DNA of 64,000 bases. Origin: Chloroflexota bacterium (GTDB lineage Bacteria > Chloroflexota > Ktedonobacteria > Ktedonobacterales > Ktedonobacteraceae). Shown piece after piece: positions 1 to 9,027 of this stretch. The stretch is from contig CADDYT010000009.1 of the NCBI GenBank assembly GCA_902810755.1, forward strand, positions 20,166-84,165. The letters run 5' to 3'. The notes beneath the pieces are model-generated. The model saw nothing but the letters and a program-made list of their open reading frames with translations. It was not told the DNA's origin and made no database searches. The position numbers and the translations under genes are program-made. Each line of letters begins with the position of its first letter. Position 1 is the stretch's first letter.

Positions 1-88
1 CATATATCTGCGCAATCCTTTCCTCAAGTCGGCCCTATTCTACCTGTTTCCGGGCCAAATTGCAATGTATGCAGGGACAAAAGTCATA

Positions 89-162
89 AATATGTTGAGA
101 AGAGCGTTGGCCGCTGCGTTCAGCGCGCTGAACGCAGCGGCCAACGCTCTTCTCAACATATT
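89..162. repeat. 74-bp perfect palindrome, 37-bp arms, no loop
   Basis: The two halves are exact reverse complements with the centre between 125 and 126. The right end overlaps the ilvD stop codon (TAA, complement of 161-163). It lies exactly where the ilv operon ends, so it probably forms a very strong transcript-terminating or 3'-stabilising hairpin, though it has no long U-run on the ilv side. The sequence is unrelated to the palindrome at 857-936 of the 26-kb region, so this looks like a structural class rather than a copied element. Confidence 0.85.
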
Positions 163-1852
163 AAATGTCTGCCAGTACGGCTCCCGTGTTGGCGGAGGTG
201 ACAAGGGAGGCATAGCGGCGCAGCCAGCGGCTCTTGACGGGAGCATGTGGCGGCTTGATCGCGTTGGCCGCGCGGGCTTCGTCCAGACGCTGCTGCATCT
301 GTTCGGGGGTCAGGTCGACATCGAGGCGATGTTCGATCAGGTCGATGGAGATCAGGTCGCCATCGACGAGGGCGGCGATGGGGCCACCTGCCGCCGCTTC
401 GGGCGAGACATGGCCGATGCAGGCCCCGCGCGTGCCGCCAGAGAAACGGCCATCGGTGACGAGCGCGACCTTCTCGCCGAGGCCCATGCCCATGATGTTG
501 GCGGTGGGCGCAAGCATCTCCTGCATGCCGGGACCGCCGCGCGGCCCCTCGTAGCGAATGACCACCACGTCTCCCTCTCTGACATGCCCGTTGAGGATGC
601 CCGCGCACGCCTCTTCCTGCGAATTATAAATGCGCGCCGGGCCAACGTGGCGCATCATCGAAGGCGCGACGGCGCCGACTTTGACGACGGCCCCGTCGGG
701 CGCGAGGTTGCCGGTGAGGATAGCAAGCCCGCCGCGCTCGCTGTGGGGAGAGTCGATGGGACGAATGACTTCCGGGTCCTCGACTTTCGCTTCGGCGATA
801 TTCTCGCCCAGCGTTCTGAGCGTGACGGTCGGGCGGTCGAGGTTGAGGACGCCGGGCTTTTTCGAGAGTTCCTTCAGGATGGCGCTGATGCCGCCCGCGC
901 GGTCAACATCTTCCATATGCCATTTGCCGGACGGGCTGACCTTGCACAGGTGCGGCGTGCGCTCGGAGACGGCGTTGATGCGCTCAAGCGAATATTCGAC
1001 GCCCGCCTCCTGAGCAATCGCCAGGGTATGCAGAACAGTGTTGGTCGAGCCGCCCATCGCCATGTCCAGCGCGAAGGCGTTGTCAATCGTTTCGGCGTTG
1101 ACAATCTTGCGCGGCGTGAGATCGGCTTTGATAAGCTGCAAGATCATGCGCCCGGCCTCGCGCGCCAGTTCGCGCCGCGCTTCGCTGGTGGCGAGCCGCG
1201 AGCCATTGCCGGGCAGGGCGATGCCCAGCGCCTCCATCAGGCAATTCATCGAGTTGGCGGTGAACATGCCGGAGCAGGAGCCGCAGGAAGGGCAGGCATT
1301 CTGTTCAAGGGCAAGCAATTCCTCGTCATCGATCTTGCCCGCCTGGTACGCGCCCACACCCTCGAAGACGCTGATGAGGTCGATGGAACGGCCATCGGCC
1401 AGCTTGCCAGCCGCCATCGGGCCGCCGCTGACGAAGATAGTGGGGATATCGAGGCGCATCGCTGCCATCAGCATGCCCGGCACAATCTTGTCGCAATTGG
1501 GGATGCAGACCATGCCGTCGAAGCGGTGCGCCTCGATCATCGTCTCCACACAATCGGCAATCAGTTCGCGGCTGGGCAGCGAGTATTTCATGCCGATATG
1601 GCCCATGGCAATGCCGTCATCAACGCCGATGGTGTTGAACTCAAAGGGAACGCCGCCCGCCGCACGAATGGCCTCTTTGACCAGCTTGCCAAACGCCTGC
1701 AAATGGACATGTCCCGGCACCACGTCCACATAGGAATTGCAGACGGCGATGAACGGCTTGTTGAAATCGTTTTCGCCTACGACCCCGGTCGCGCGCAGCA
1801 GCCCCCGGTGCGGCGCTCGCTCAAAACCGAGTTTGATCTGATCTGAACGCAT
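161..1852 (-). CDS. ilvD: Dihydroxy-acid dehydratase
   Basis: This enzyme dehydrates 2,3-dihydroxy-isovalerate and 2,3-dihydroxy-3-methylvalerate to the 2-keto acids, the third common step of valine and isoleucine synthesis, in the cytoplasm. The 563-residue protein has the usual IlvD length. It carries the family Fe-S cysteine stretches ([12 protein letters not shown] and [18 protein letters not shown]) and the C-terminal GRFSGGTRG signature. The start is the ATG behind AAGGATG. It is the last gene of the minus-strand ilv operon, about 115 bases after ilvE. No leuB, leuC or leuD follows, so leucine synthesis must be completed elsewhere. The stop codon sits inside the palindrome at 89-162. 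Confidence 0.97.
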   Translation of the reverse strand: MRSDQIKLGFERAPHRGLLRATGVVGENDFNKPFIAVCNSYVDVVPGHVHLQAFGKLVKEAIRAAGGVPFEFNTIGVDDGIAMGHIGMKYSLPSRELIADCVETMIEAHRFDGMVCIPNCDKIVPGMLMAAMRLDIPTIFVSGGPMAAGKLADGRSIDLISVFEGVGAYQAGKIDDEELLALEQNACPSCGSCSGMFTANSMNCLMEALGIALPGNGSRLATSEARRELAREAGRMILQLIKADLTPRKIVNAETIDNAFALDMAMGGSTNTVLHTLAIAQEAGVEYSLERINAVSERTPHLCKVSPSGKWHMEDVDRAGGISAILKELSKKPGVLNLDRPTVTLRTLGENIAEAKVEDPEVIRPIDSPHSERGGLAILTGNLAPDGAVVKVGAVAPSMMRHVGPARIYNSQEEACAGILNGHVREGDVVVIRYEGPRGGPGMQEMLAPTANIMGMGLGEKVALVTDGRFSGGTRGACIGHVSPEAAAGGPIAALVDGDLISIDLIEHRLDVDLTPEQMQQRLDEARAANAIKPPHAPVKSRWLRRYASLVTSANTGAVLADI

Positions 1853-1967
1853 ACGACAACATCCTTACTGTATTTACACTTGACCCTTTCGGCTCTGGTG
1901 GTATACTTCCTCCATCGGGAAGCGACAGGAGTCAGGCCCTTTCCCAATCTCCCGTCCGGGTTGGAAA

Positions 1968-2972
1968 CTAATAGACGGGAGTTACCCAGTCTCGATATTT
2001 TTCATGTTCGCCGCGACAGGCGGCGAGGTAGACTTCTTGCAGTTTCATGGTGTAAGGCCCCGGCTGGCCATTGCCGACGCGGCGGCGGTCAACGCTGGTG
2101 ACGGGCGAGACCTGCACGCCGGTGCCGCAGAGGAAGATTTCGTCTGAGGCGTAGAGTTCAGTGCGGTCGATGCGCCGCTCCTCCACCGGCAGGCCCAGTT
2201 CCTGCTGGATCATGCCGAGCAGGGCGTTGCGCGTCACGCCTTCGAGAATGTCTTCGGCCAGTTCGGGCGTGGCAAATTTGCCGTTGCGCAAGATGAAGAG
2301 GTTGCACGAACTGCCCTCGGAGACGGTGCCGTCGTCGGTCAGCATGATGGCCTCATCGAAGCCTGCCGCGCTGGCATCGTCGACCGCCAGCGAGCTATTG
2401 ATGTAGGCGCCGGTGACTTTGGCGCGCACGGGCATGGCGTTGCTGTTGGCGCGCCGCCAGGGCGAGGTGCAGACGCTGAGGCCCGCGCTGATATCGACGT
2501 AGTTGCCCATCGGGAAGGCATAGATGGCCATCGCGTCTTCCAGCGAACTGAGTGTGAGTTTGATAGTGCGCGAGGCTTTATAGGCCAGCGGGCGCACGTA
2601 GACATCCGAGCGATAGCCATGCCTGCGCACCAGTTCGACGGTGATCTCACACAGTTCGTCAAGCGACTCTTTCGGCTGGATACGCAGGACGTTACACGAG
2701 TTCATCATGCGCTGGTAATGCTCGCGCATTTTGAGCAGATAGAGCTGTTCGTGCTGCTCGTTCCAGTAGGCGCGAATGCCTTCGAAGCAGGCGGTGCCAT
2801 AGTGCAGGGCGTGGGTGGCGATGCTGATTTTCGCCTCGCTCATCGGCACGATGCGCCCTTCAAAATAGGCATAGCCTTCATCCGGGTTCAGCACCGGTAT
2901 TTTCGGGGCTTCTGCCTTCGGCTGGTGGCCGTTCTGCTCTGTTGCTGATAAATTAGGATCAACCTGGGTCAC
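1968..2972 (-). CDS. ilvE: Branched-chain amino acid aminotransferase
   Basis: A PLP-dependent fold-type IV transaminase that converts the branched 2-keto acids to Val, Leu and Ile with glutamate as donor. The 334-residue sequence has the class-IV features: HALHYGTACFEGIRAYW near the N terminus, the AKVTGAYINS stretch that contains the PLP lysine, and EGSSCNLF. The start is a GTG behind AAAGGAG, about 8 bases upstream. About 20 extra N-terminal residues precede the conserved core. It is the fifth gene of the ilv operon, separated from leuA by a 182-base spacer that contains a dispersed palindromic repeat. Confidence 0.95.
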   Translation of the reverse strand: MTQVDPNLSATEQNGHQPKAEAPKIPVLNPDEGYAYFEGRIVPMSEAKISIATHALHYGTACFEGIRAYWNEQHEQLYLLKMREHYQRMMNSCNVLRIQPKESLDELCEITVELVRRHGYRSDVYVRPLAYKASRTIKLTLSSLEDAMAIYAFPMGNYVDISAGLSVCTSPWRRANSNAMPVRAKVTGAYINSSLAVDDASAAGFDEAIMLTDDGTVSEGSSCNLFILRNGKFATPELAEDILEGVTRNALLGMIQQELGLPVEERRIDRTELYASDEIFLCGTGVQVSPVTSVDRRRVGNGQPGPYTMKLQEVYLAACRGEHEKYRDWVTPVY

Positions 2973-3010
2973 GAATTTTGCTCCTTTGCGGGGCTATCCC
3001 ACCCCGCCCC

Positions 3011-3130
3011 CAGGTCACCCGCAAGGGGTGGCCCTACTATAGACGGCTTTCACTATCCCCCGCTCGTCGCTCGCCTGCCTCGCGGGCCAGCATTCCGTGT
3101 AGAGTAGGGGTATCCCTTGCGGGTACCCTG
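3011..3130. repeat. Dispersed palindromic repeat, copy 1 (inside ilv operon)
   Basis: A 120-bp imperfect inverted repeat. Its left arm begins CAGGTCACCCGCAAGGGG and continues to CTACTATAGACGG. The right arm is its near-complement, ending CCCTTGCGGGTACCCTG. Each arm also folds on itself around a GCAA loop. Related copies lie at 13677, 32162, 32270 and 54186; the 54186 copy is also exactly 120 bp. This copy lies in the leuA-ilvE spacer, so it is transcribed as part of the operon. Confidence 0.85.
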
Positions 3131-3153
3131 TAGTGGGGCGGAACGGCAGTCGG

Positions 3154-4329
3154 TTAGATAGCGGCAGGCGTCTCCTGGCCGCTTTCGACGATGTAGACGA
3201 GGTCTGCATCGGTGATGTGTTTTTTCTGGTCAGCCATCGCGACGAAACGGCGATAGGCGACCTTGAGTTCTTCGGCGTTGAGGCGGTAGCCGAGCTGGCG
3301 CAGGCGGGCATCGAGACCGTGCCGACCGGAATGCTTGCCCAGTACGAGTTTGGTGTCCGTCCAGCCGACCGACTGCGGCGTCATGATCTCGTAGGTCAGG
3401 CGGTTCTTGAGCATGCCATCCTGGTGAATGCCGGCCTCGTGGGCGAAGGCGTTCATGCCGACGATGGCCTTGTTGGGCTGGACAGGCAGGCCGGTCAGGC
3501 GGCTGACAAGCTGGCTGGCGGCCAGGAACTCTTCGGCGCGCACGCGCGTATCGGCCCGGTAGACCTCCGGGCGCGTGCGCATGGCCATCACCACCTCTTC
3601 GATGGCGGTGTTACCGGCGCGTTCGCCGATGCCGTTGATCGTCACTTCGACCTGGCGCGCCCCGGCCTGAATGGCAGCGAGCGTGTTGGCGGTCGCCATG
3701 CCGAGGTCGTTATGGCAGTGCGCGCTCATCACGACATTTTCGATGCCCGGCACGCGCTCCTGCAGGTAGCGGAAAAGCGCCTGGTACTCGTGCGGCATGG
3801 TGTAGCCGACGGTATCCGGGATGTTGATGGTGGTCGCGCCACATTTGATGGCCGTTTCAAAGACGCGGCAGAGATAGTCCCAGTCGCTGCGCGTGGCGTC
3901 CTCCGCCGAAAACTCGACGGTGGGGCAGAGATTGCGCGCGTATGAGACCATCGCCCGGATCTGCTGCAACGCCTGCTCACGATCGATATTGAACTTGTAC
4001 TTAAGGTGGATATCAGAGGTAGCGATAAACACATGGATCACAGGCTGTTCGGCCTCGCGTACAGCTTCCCAGACGGCATCGATATCGCTGGCGTTGGCGC
4101 GGGCAAGTCCGGCGATAGCGACGCCGCGAGTGCGCTTCGCAATCTCTTTGACTGCCGCAAGGTCGCCCGGCGAGGCAGCCGGGAAGCCAGCCTCGATGAT
4201 GTCCACGTTGAGGCGCACCAGTTGTTCGGCAACCTGCAACTTCTCCTCGGTGGTCATCGTCGCCCCAGGGGACTGTTCGCCATCGCGCAACGTCGTGTCA
4301 AAAATTTTAATTACCGCAGGGTCTCCCAT
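3154..4329 (-). CDS. leuA: 2-isopropylmalate synthase, short form
   Basis: It condenses 2-ketoisovalerate with acetyl-CoA, the first committed step to leucine. The DRE-TIM metallolyase core is clear: [13 protein letters not shown] at the N terminus, [16 protein letters not shown] (metal-binding HxH), [10 protein letters not shown], and [13 protein letters not shown] in subdomain II. The protein ends at 391 residues, whereas LeuA enzymes with the C-terminal leucine-binding domain are about 510 or longer, so the allosteric domain is absent. The start is the ATG behind AAGGAGG. A homocitrate or citramalate synthase cannot be fully excluded from sequence alone, but the setting between ilvC and ilvE favours leuA. 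Confidence 0.85.
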   Translation of the reverse strand: MGDPAVIKIFDTTLRDGEQSPGATMTTEEKLQVAEQLVRLNVDIIEAGFPAASPGDLAAVKEIAKRTRGVAIAGLARANASDIDAVWEAVREAEQPVIHVFIATSDIHLKYKFNIDREQALQQIRAMVSYARNLCPTVEFSAEDATRSDWDYLCRVFETAIKCGATTINIPDTVGYTMPHEYQALFRYLQERVPGIENVVMSAHCHNDLGMATANTLAAIQAGARQVEVTINGIGERAGNTAIEEVVMAMRTRPEVYRADTRVRAEEFLAASQLVSRLTGLPVQPNKAIVGMNAFAHEAGIHQDGMLKNRLTYEIMTPQSVGWTDTKLVLGKHSGRHGLDARLRQLGYRLNAEELKVAYRRFVAMADQKKHITDADLVYIVESGQETPAAI

Positions 4330-4389
4330 TGTTTAAGTTCCTCCTTGTAACCTTGAGATGGGTTCCGTACCCACCTGCCTGACCTGAGC

Positions 4390-4467
4390 GGGTATCCACT
4401 GTGGATACCCCTCGACTGTGTTTTGCTCCAGGCGCAGGTTCTGCCGCATCCGGCGGCAGACGCCTGG
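4390..4467 (-). promoter_or_regulatory. Two consecutive hairpins in the ilvC-leuA spacer
   Basis: 4390-4399 and 4401-4410 form a perfect 10-bp stem with a one-base centre. 4428-4434 pairs with 4461-4467, and inside it 4440-4447 pairs with 4453-4460, with a 5-base bulge on one side. No U-run follows, so these look like mRNA-processing or stability structures within the operon rather than terminators. Their function is inferred only. Confidence 0.5.
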
Positions 4468-4480
4468 TAGAAGAGCGAGA

Positions 4481-5557
4481 CTAATTTGTTGCCTGTGCCG
4501 GGGCTTCCTCTGTCTGAGGCGTCTCGGCTTTTTCTTTGTTCTGCGCAATCTCCGCCTTTTTGTTGGGGGCGTTGAGCCAGGGCATCATGGCGCGCAGTTC
4601 GCTGCCGACCTGCTCGATCTGGTGCGCGGCGTTGGCTTTGCGCATGGCGTTGAAGCTGGGGCGACCAGCCTGATTTTCCAGAATCCAGCGCGTGGCAAAG
4701 GCGCCCGTCTGGATTTCGTTGAGGATGCGGCGCATCTCGTCGCGGGCGCGCTGGTCAATGATGCGCGGGCCGGAGACGTAATCGCCAAATTCAGCGGTGT
4801 CGCTGACGGAGTAGCGCATGTAGCTCATGCCGCCCTGGTACATGAGGTCAACGATCAGCTTCATCTCGTGCATGCACTCAAAGTAGGCCACCTCCGGCTG
4901 ATAACCGGCCTCAACGAGCGTCTCGAAACCGGCGCGAATGAGCGAGGTGACGCCGCCGCAGAGGACGGCCTGTTCGCCAAAGAGGTCGGTCTCGGTCTCC
5001 TCGGCGATGGTGGTGCGCAGGACGCCCGCGCGCGTGCAGCCGATGGCGCGGGCATAGGCCAGGGTCATGGCCTCGGCCTGCCCGGTGGCGTCCTGATGGA
5101 TGGCCCAGAGCGCGGGGACGCCAACGCCTTCGACGAAGAGGCGGCGCAGCATATGGCCGGGGCTTTTCGGCGCAACCATCGCCACGTCGATATCCTCCGG
5201 CGGGACGATCTGTGAGTAGTGCAGGCTGAAGCCGTGCGCCGTCATCAGCATCTTGCCGGGGGCCAGGCCGGGCTTGATATCGCGCTCGTAGACCTCGCGG
5301 TGATACTGGTCGGGAATGAGAATCATGATGACGTCGGCCTGCTCAGCCGCGTCTGCCGGCGTCATGACGCGCAGGCCCTCGGCCTCGGCCTTCTCGCGGC
5401 TCTTGCTGCCAGCAGGAAGGCCGACAACGACATCACAGCCGTTGTCGCGCATGTTGAGGGCGTGCGCGTGGCCCTGACTGCCATAGCCGACAACGGCTAC
5501 GCGCTTCTTCTGGATGAGTTCAAGGTTCGCGTCGGCGTCGTAATAGATGTTTGCCAT
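4481..5557 (-). CDS. ilvC: Ketol-acid reductoisomerase (class I)
   Basis: It isomerises and reduces acetolactate or acetohydroxybutyrate to the dihydroxy acids with NAD(P)H and Mg. The Rossmann motif [12 protein letters not shown] lies near residue 24, and the knotted domain carries the metal-binding [12 protein letters not shown] and the C-terminal E..HE region. The start is set at 5557 ([13 protein letters not shown]) because AAAGGAG lies upstream; the longer in-frame start at 5602 would add 15 residues without family similarity. At 358 residues it is longer than typical class I enzymes because of a charged Ala/Glu/Lys-rich tail of about 25 residues after the domain. Third enzyme gene of the operon. 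Confidence 0.96.
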   Translation of the reverse strand: MANIYYDADANLELIQKKRVAVVGYGSQGHAHALNMRDNGCDVVVGLPAGSKSREKAEAEGLRVMTPADAAEQADVIMILIPDQYHREVYERDIKPGLAPGKMLMTAHGFSLHYSQIVPPEDIDVAMVAPKSPGHMLRRLFVEGVGVPALWAIHQDATGQAEAMTLAYARAIGCTRAGVLRTTIAEETETDLFGEQAVLCGGVTSLIRAGFETLVEAGYQPEVAYFECMHEMKLIVDLMYQGGMSYMRYSVSDTAEFGDYVSGPRIIDQRARDEMRRILNEIQTGAFATRWILENQAGRPSFNAMRKANAAHQIEQVGSELRAMMPWLNAPNKKAEIAQNKEKAETPQTEEAPAQATN

Positions 5558-5690
5558 CAAGTAACTCCTTTTGCTCTGATAACACGGACTGTCATTTAAC
5601 ACGGATTGTCATTATTACCGGGTCAGGCTGCGTACCAGGACACAGGCCAGGCTGCTTGCCAGGGCTGCCCGATTACGCAACCAGCCCCCT

Positions 5691-6269
5691 TCATGACTGA
5701 TTGTTGCTATCGTCAGCGTTGGCAGCTCCGCGCGTCATTGCCACACAGCCGGTGCGGGCAATTTCGCGGATGCCATACGGTTGCAGCAGCTCAACGATTT
5801 TTGTCACCTTCTCCTCGCTGCCGGTCACTTCCAGCGTGACCGTTTCGGCAGTGACATCGACGGGGTGCGCGCCAAATTGATGACCAAGTTCGATAATTTC
5901 GCTGGAACTGCCCGGCGCGCTGCTCACCTTGATGAGCGCGAGTTCGCGGGCGACCGCCTGAGCGGTTGAGAGATTGACGATATGTCGGACATCGACAACT
6001 TTGCGTAGCTGCTCTACCAGCTGCTCGACTCCCACTTCGGAGTCATCAACGACGACCGTGACGCGCGCCACGTCCGCCAGTTCGCTGCGCCCGATGGTCA
6101 GCGTTTGCATGTTGGCGCGCCTCCGCCGCAGGACGCCGACCACGCGATCGACCGAACCGGGGCGGTCATTGACGAACAGGACGAGGATATGCTCACGGGC
6201 ATCGTCTTGCGGCACGGTGGACTGGCCTGCGCGCCGGGGGGGCTGGATGGGAACAGCCTGTTCAGTCAT
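5691..6269 (-). CDS. ilvN: Acetolactate synthase small (regulatory) subunit
   Basis: Regulatory subunit of acetohydroxyacid synthase, expected to bind valine and activate IlvB. After about 25 low-complexity residues comes an ACT domain (ILVLFVNDRPGSVDRVVGVLRRRRANMQTL) and then the C-terminal ALS_ss domain (ELALIKVS...). At 192 residues it matches the longer small-subunit type. Its ATG overlaps the 3' end of ilvB by 8 bases, which indicates translational coupling and balanced stoichiometry. Confidence 0.95.
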   Translation of the reverse strand: MTEQAVPIQPPRRAGQSTVPQDDAREHILVLFVNDRPGSVDRVVGVLRRRRANMQTLTIGRSELADVARVTVVVDDSEVGVEQLVEQLRKVVDVRHIVNLSTAQAVARELALIKVSSAPGSSSEIIELGHQFGAHPVDVTAETVTLEVTGSEEKVTKIVELLQPYGIREIARTGCVAMTRGAANADDSNNQS

Positions 6270-8052
6270 GATGCGCGTTCTCCTCTACAGGTTCTTCAAT
6301 CATACTGGTGATTGCCGAGCCGGGCGCGACCATCGGGTAGACGTTCGACTCTGGCTCGATGACGAAATCGATAATCACGGTGCCTTCGGTCTCCATCGCC
6401 GTGCGCACCGCCGCCGCCACGTCCTCGCGCCTCGTGATGCGCATGCCGTAGAGACCGTATGCCTCGGCCAGTTTGGGATAGTCCGGGCCGGTGATGGGAG
6501 TTTCTGAATAGTTGTGGTTGTGGAAAAATTGCTGCCACTGGCGCACCATGCCGAGATAGCCATTGTTCATGATGGCAACTTTGACGGCGAGGCCCAGTTG
6601 CTTCAGCGTCGCCAGTTCCTGAATGTTCATCTGGATACCACCATCGCCTGCCACCACCCAGACGGTAGCGTCCGGCACGCCCATCTTGACTCCCATCGCG
6701 GCGGGCAGAGCAAAACCCATGGTGCCAAGTCCGCCGGAGGTGATGTGGCTGTTCGGGCGTTTCCAGGGATAGAAGCGCGCCGTCCACATCTGGTGCTGGC
6801 CCACATCGGTGACGATGATCGCGTCGCCGTTGGTGGCCGCGTAGATGGCGTCGAGAATGCCGCGCGGGTCGGGGTATGCCTGCTCGCGGCTCGCCCTGGC
6901 CAGCCGTTCCTGCTCCTGCGCCTCCCAGCCGCGAATTTCGGCGATCCACGCAGAATGATCTCCTGGCTCGACCGCTTCGACCAGCGCGCTCAGGGCCGCC
7001 TTCGCGTCGGCCACAATCGGCACGGCTGCTGGCTTGACTTTGTGCATTTCAGAGGCGTCGATGTCGATATGGATGATGCGCGCGTGGGGAGCGAACTCGC
7101 TCACCTTGCCGGTCACGCGATCATCGAAGCGCAGACCGACGCCGATGATGAGGTCGGCCATGCCGATGGCGCGGTTGACGTGCGCGGGTCCGTGCATGCC
7201 GGGCATGCCCAGGAAGAGCGGGTGATCCACCGGCACGGCGCTCAGGCCGAGCAGGGTGCTGATGACCGGAATGCAGGCCTTCTCAGCAAAGGCGCGCAAC
7301 TCGTCGTAAGCGTCGGACAGGATGACTCCATGACCAGACATAATCAGGGGATATCGGGCCGAGGCGATGAGGTGCGCGGCACGGGCAATGGCCTCCGGAG
7401 ACGGCTCGGCAACGTGGGTGGCGCGGAAATACTCCAGCGAACTGACGGAGGCGCGCGGACGGTACATGCCCTTGCCCAGTTGCACATCTTTTGGAATATC
7501 GATCAGCACGGGACCGGGCCGACCGCCCTTTGCCAGGCGAAACGCTTCGTGGACGGTGTCCGCGAGGTCTTCGATGTTCCTGACCAGGAAATTGTGCTTG
7601 GTGATGGGCTGCGTGACGCCGATCACGTCGGTCTCCTGGAAGGCGTCGCGCCCGATGAAGGGGCGAGCCACCTGCCCGGTGATGGCGACGATGGGCGTTG
7701 AGTCCATAAAAGCCGTCGCGAGGCCGGTGACAAGGTTGGTCGCGCCGGGGCCGCTGGTGGCAACACAGACGCCGACCTTGCCAGTCGCGCGGGCATAGCC
7801 GTCGGCGGCGTGAGCGGCTGCCTGCTCGTGACGCACCAGCACGTGCCGCAGCATGGGATACGAAGTCAGCGCGTCATAGAACGGCATAATGGCGCCGCCG
7901 GGGTAGCCGTACATCAGCTCCACCCCTTCGCGCACCAGAGCCTCACAAAGAATATGGCTGCCGGGCAGTTCGCGCGCTTCCATACTCTGCGCTGGCATGC
8001 GAGTCGCAGCAGTTCTCGCTTCTCGCTGAGAAATTCTTGCCGCTATAGTCAT
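6262..8052 (-). CDS. ilvB: Acetolactate synthase large (catalytic) subunit
   Basis: ThDP-dependent enzyme that joins two pyruvates, or pyruvate and 2-ketobutyrate, as the entry step of branched-chain synthesis. The 596-residue protein has the three ThDP-enzyme domains. The catalytic Glu lies in HEQAAAHAADGYARATGK, the FAD/central domain includes the MPGMHGPAHVN region, and the ThDP/Mg site is GDGGIQMNIQELAT followed by NNGYLGMVRQWQ. The start ATG sits behind AAAGGAG at a good distance. It is the first enzyme gene of the operon and lies directly after the attenuator-like terminator at 8095-8138. Confidence 0.97.
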   Translation of the reverse strand: MTIAARISQREARTAATRMPAQSMEARELPGSHILCEALVREGVELMYGYPGGAIMPFYDALTSYPMLRHVLVRHEQAAAHAADGYARATGKVGVCVATSGPGATNLVTGLATAFMDSTPIVAITGQVARPFIGRDAFQETDVIGVTQPITKHNFLVRNIEDLADTVHEAFRLAKGGRPGPVLIDIPKDVQLGKGMYRPRASVSSLEYFRATHVAEPSPEAIARAAHLIASARYPLIMSGHGVILSDAYDELRAFAEKACIPVISTLLGLSAVPVDHPLFLGMPGMHGPAHVNRAIGMADLIIGVGLRFDDRVTGKVSEFAPHARIIHIDIDASEMHKVKPAAVPIVADAKAALSALVEAVEPGDHSAWIAEIRGWEAQEQERLARASREQAYPDPRGILDAIYAATNGDAIIVTDVGQHQMWTARFYPWKRPNSHITSGGLGTMGFALPAAMGVKMGVPDATVWVVAGDGGIQMNIQELATLKQLGLAVKVAIMNNGYLGMVRQWQQFFHNHNYSETPITGPDYPKLAEAYGLYGMRITRREDVAAAVRTAMETEGTVIIDFVIEPESNVYPMVAPGSAITSMIEEPVEENAHHD

Positions 8053-8094
8053 ACAAACTCCTTTCGTAATCTCAACCCGATCATGAGAGATAAA

Positions 8095-8138
8095 GCAAAT
8101 AAAAAACGAGAACCGCCCGACTTCGGGAGGTCCTCGTT
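8095..8138 (-). terminator. Intrinsic terminator acting as ilv attenuator
   Basis: On the minus strand, ACGAG-ACC-CCCG pairs with CGGG-GGT-CTCGT with two single mismatches around an AAGT loop, followed by six U and a further U-rich stretch. It lies between the end of the leader ORF (8178) and the ilvB ribosome-binding site. A competing pairing is visible: CGGGAG just after the leader stop (complement of 8171-8176) matches CTCCCG in the 5' arm (complement of 8124-8129), as an antiterminator would. Confidence 0.85.
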
Positions 8139-8177
8139 AGGTACCTGCTCTGGATTGGGTTGCTTCGTTGCTCCCGT

Positions 8178-8501
8178 TTAATCTCCCTGTGGTGTCGCTA
8201 CGCCTGTCTCTGGAAGAAGCCCTACCAGGCTAATCAGCCCGGTAAGGCCGCTAAGGGCGAGTAGCCCTACCAGGCTAAGCAGGCGAATAAGCGCCCCGGC
8301 AAGCAGGAGGACGGTGCGAACGGAAATGACCGGTGAAAACAAAGAAACCGACGCTGTAACGCCGGTTTCACTGGTAGAGAGAGTGCCACATGCAGCAGGG
8401 GCCATCATCTTCGCTGGCATAGAGAAGGGCATGGGCATACGGCTCGCGCGCGCGGAATCAGCCGCCATTGCTGTCTGTGCTGCGTAAACCATCGCTGACA
8501 T
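8178..8501 (-). CDS. Leu/Val/Ile-rich leader peptide of the ilv operon
   Basis: An ORF of 107 codons between the operon promoter and the intrinsic terminator in front of ilvB. Residues about 62-99 consist mostly of branched-chain residues: 15 Leu, 4 Val and 2 Ile of 38, with runs such as VLLLAG, IRLLSLVGLL and GLISLVGLLP. This is the composition expected of a ribosome-stalling attenuation leader. The N-terminal half is Met/Ala-rich and resembles no domain. An exact 16-base repeat (8218-8233 and 8263-8278, 45 bases apart) shows that the control region grew by internal duplication. It is far longer than the roughly 30-residue enterobacterial ilv leaders; an internal start is possible. AGGAG lies upstream of the first ATG. 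Confidence 0.75.
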   Translation of the reverse strand: MSAMVYAAQTAMAADSARASRMPMPFSMPAKMMAPAACGTLSTSETGVTASVSLFSPVISVRTVLLLAGALIRLLSLVGLLALSGLTGLISLVGLLPETGVATPQGD

Positions 8502-8561
8502 CAGTACCTTCTCTCCTGCTCCTATACCAGGGAAAAATAAGTATCATTTCTTCTGTATTAG

Positions 8562-8591
8562 AGCATACACGAACTGCTGGTTTTTTGTCAA
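8562..8591 (-). promoter_or_regulatory. Sigma-70-type promoter of the ilv operon
   Basis: On the minus strand TTGACA (complement of 8586-8591) and TATGCT (complement of 8562-8567) are separated by 18 bases. Initiation near 8555 would give a leader RNA of about 500 bases before ilvB, with a 5' UTR of about 55 bases before the leader ORF. Confidence 0.75.
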
Positions 8592-9027
8592 CCCCTGTGT
8601 TGACCAGATTTTTCCCACCGCTGTGTCTATTGCATCCATATTTCCTCATGTTGCATAATGGACAGGTTGAGTTTGTTTCAACTTTCTGTCCCTTGAGGCA
8701 GGTAGATATGTACGCACGATATGCTTCGAGAAGAGATCAAAGGCAACTGGATGAAGGGTTCAATTTCAAGCAGATTTTTGAGGCCATCATACCATCGACC
8801 CGATCTGGCTGCCGGTCGGGCTACAACCGGGCGTTACGCCGAACTCTTCAACTTGCAGGGCCGAGGCGTACAGGTGAGACAAAATGACGTATTCGCTCGT
8901 CTGAATAGATATATGAGTAATCAATCAGCCAGACCCTCTTCCTACGAAGGTTGAAACAGGAAGCCAAAAAACGTATATATTAGTAGAGAAGATGATATTG
9001 AAACAGGACAAATAAAGGGTCGCAGAT
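8592..9027. other. Intergenic region with a direct repeat upstream of the transpeptidase gene
   Basis: No convincing gene is seen between the divergent ilv promoter and the lipoprotein gene. The only clear signal is the 11-base direct repeat TTGAAACAGGA at 8951-8961 and 8998-9008, 47 bases apart, flanking the AT-rich tract ACGTATATATTAG. It may be a tandem operator around the promoter of the gene at 9028; this is speculative. Confidence 0.35.

Noticed and set aside
65..1846. Long plus-strand ORF antisense to ilvD (and similar antisense ORFs opposite leuA, fdhA, the CDC48-like ATPase, polA and others)
   Set aside because: They are mirror frames of GC-rich genes with no domain, no ribosome-binding site and low-complexity Ala/Arg/Gly composition.
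4390..4467. Intrinsic terminator inside the ilv operon
   Set aside because: Hairpins are strong, but no U-run follows on the minus strand, so termination is not supported.
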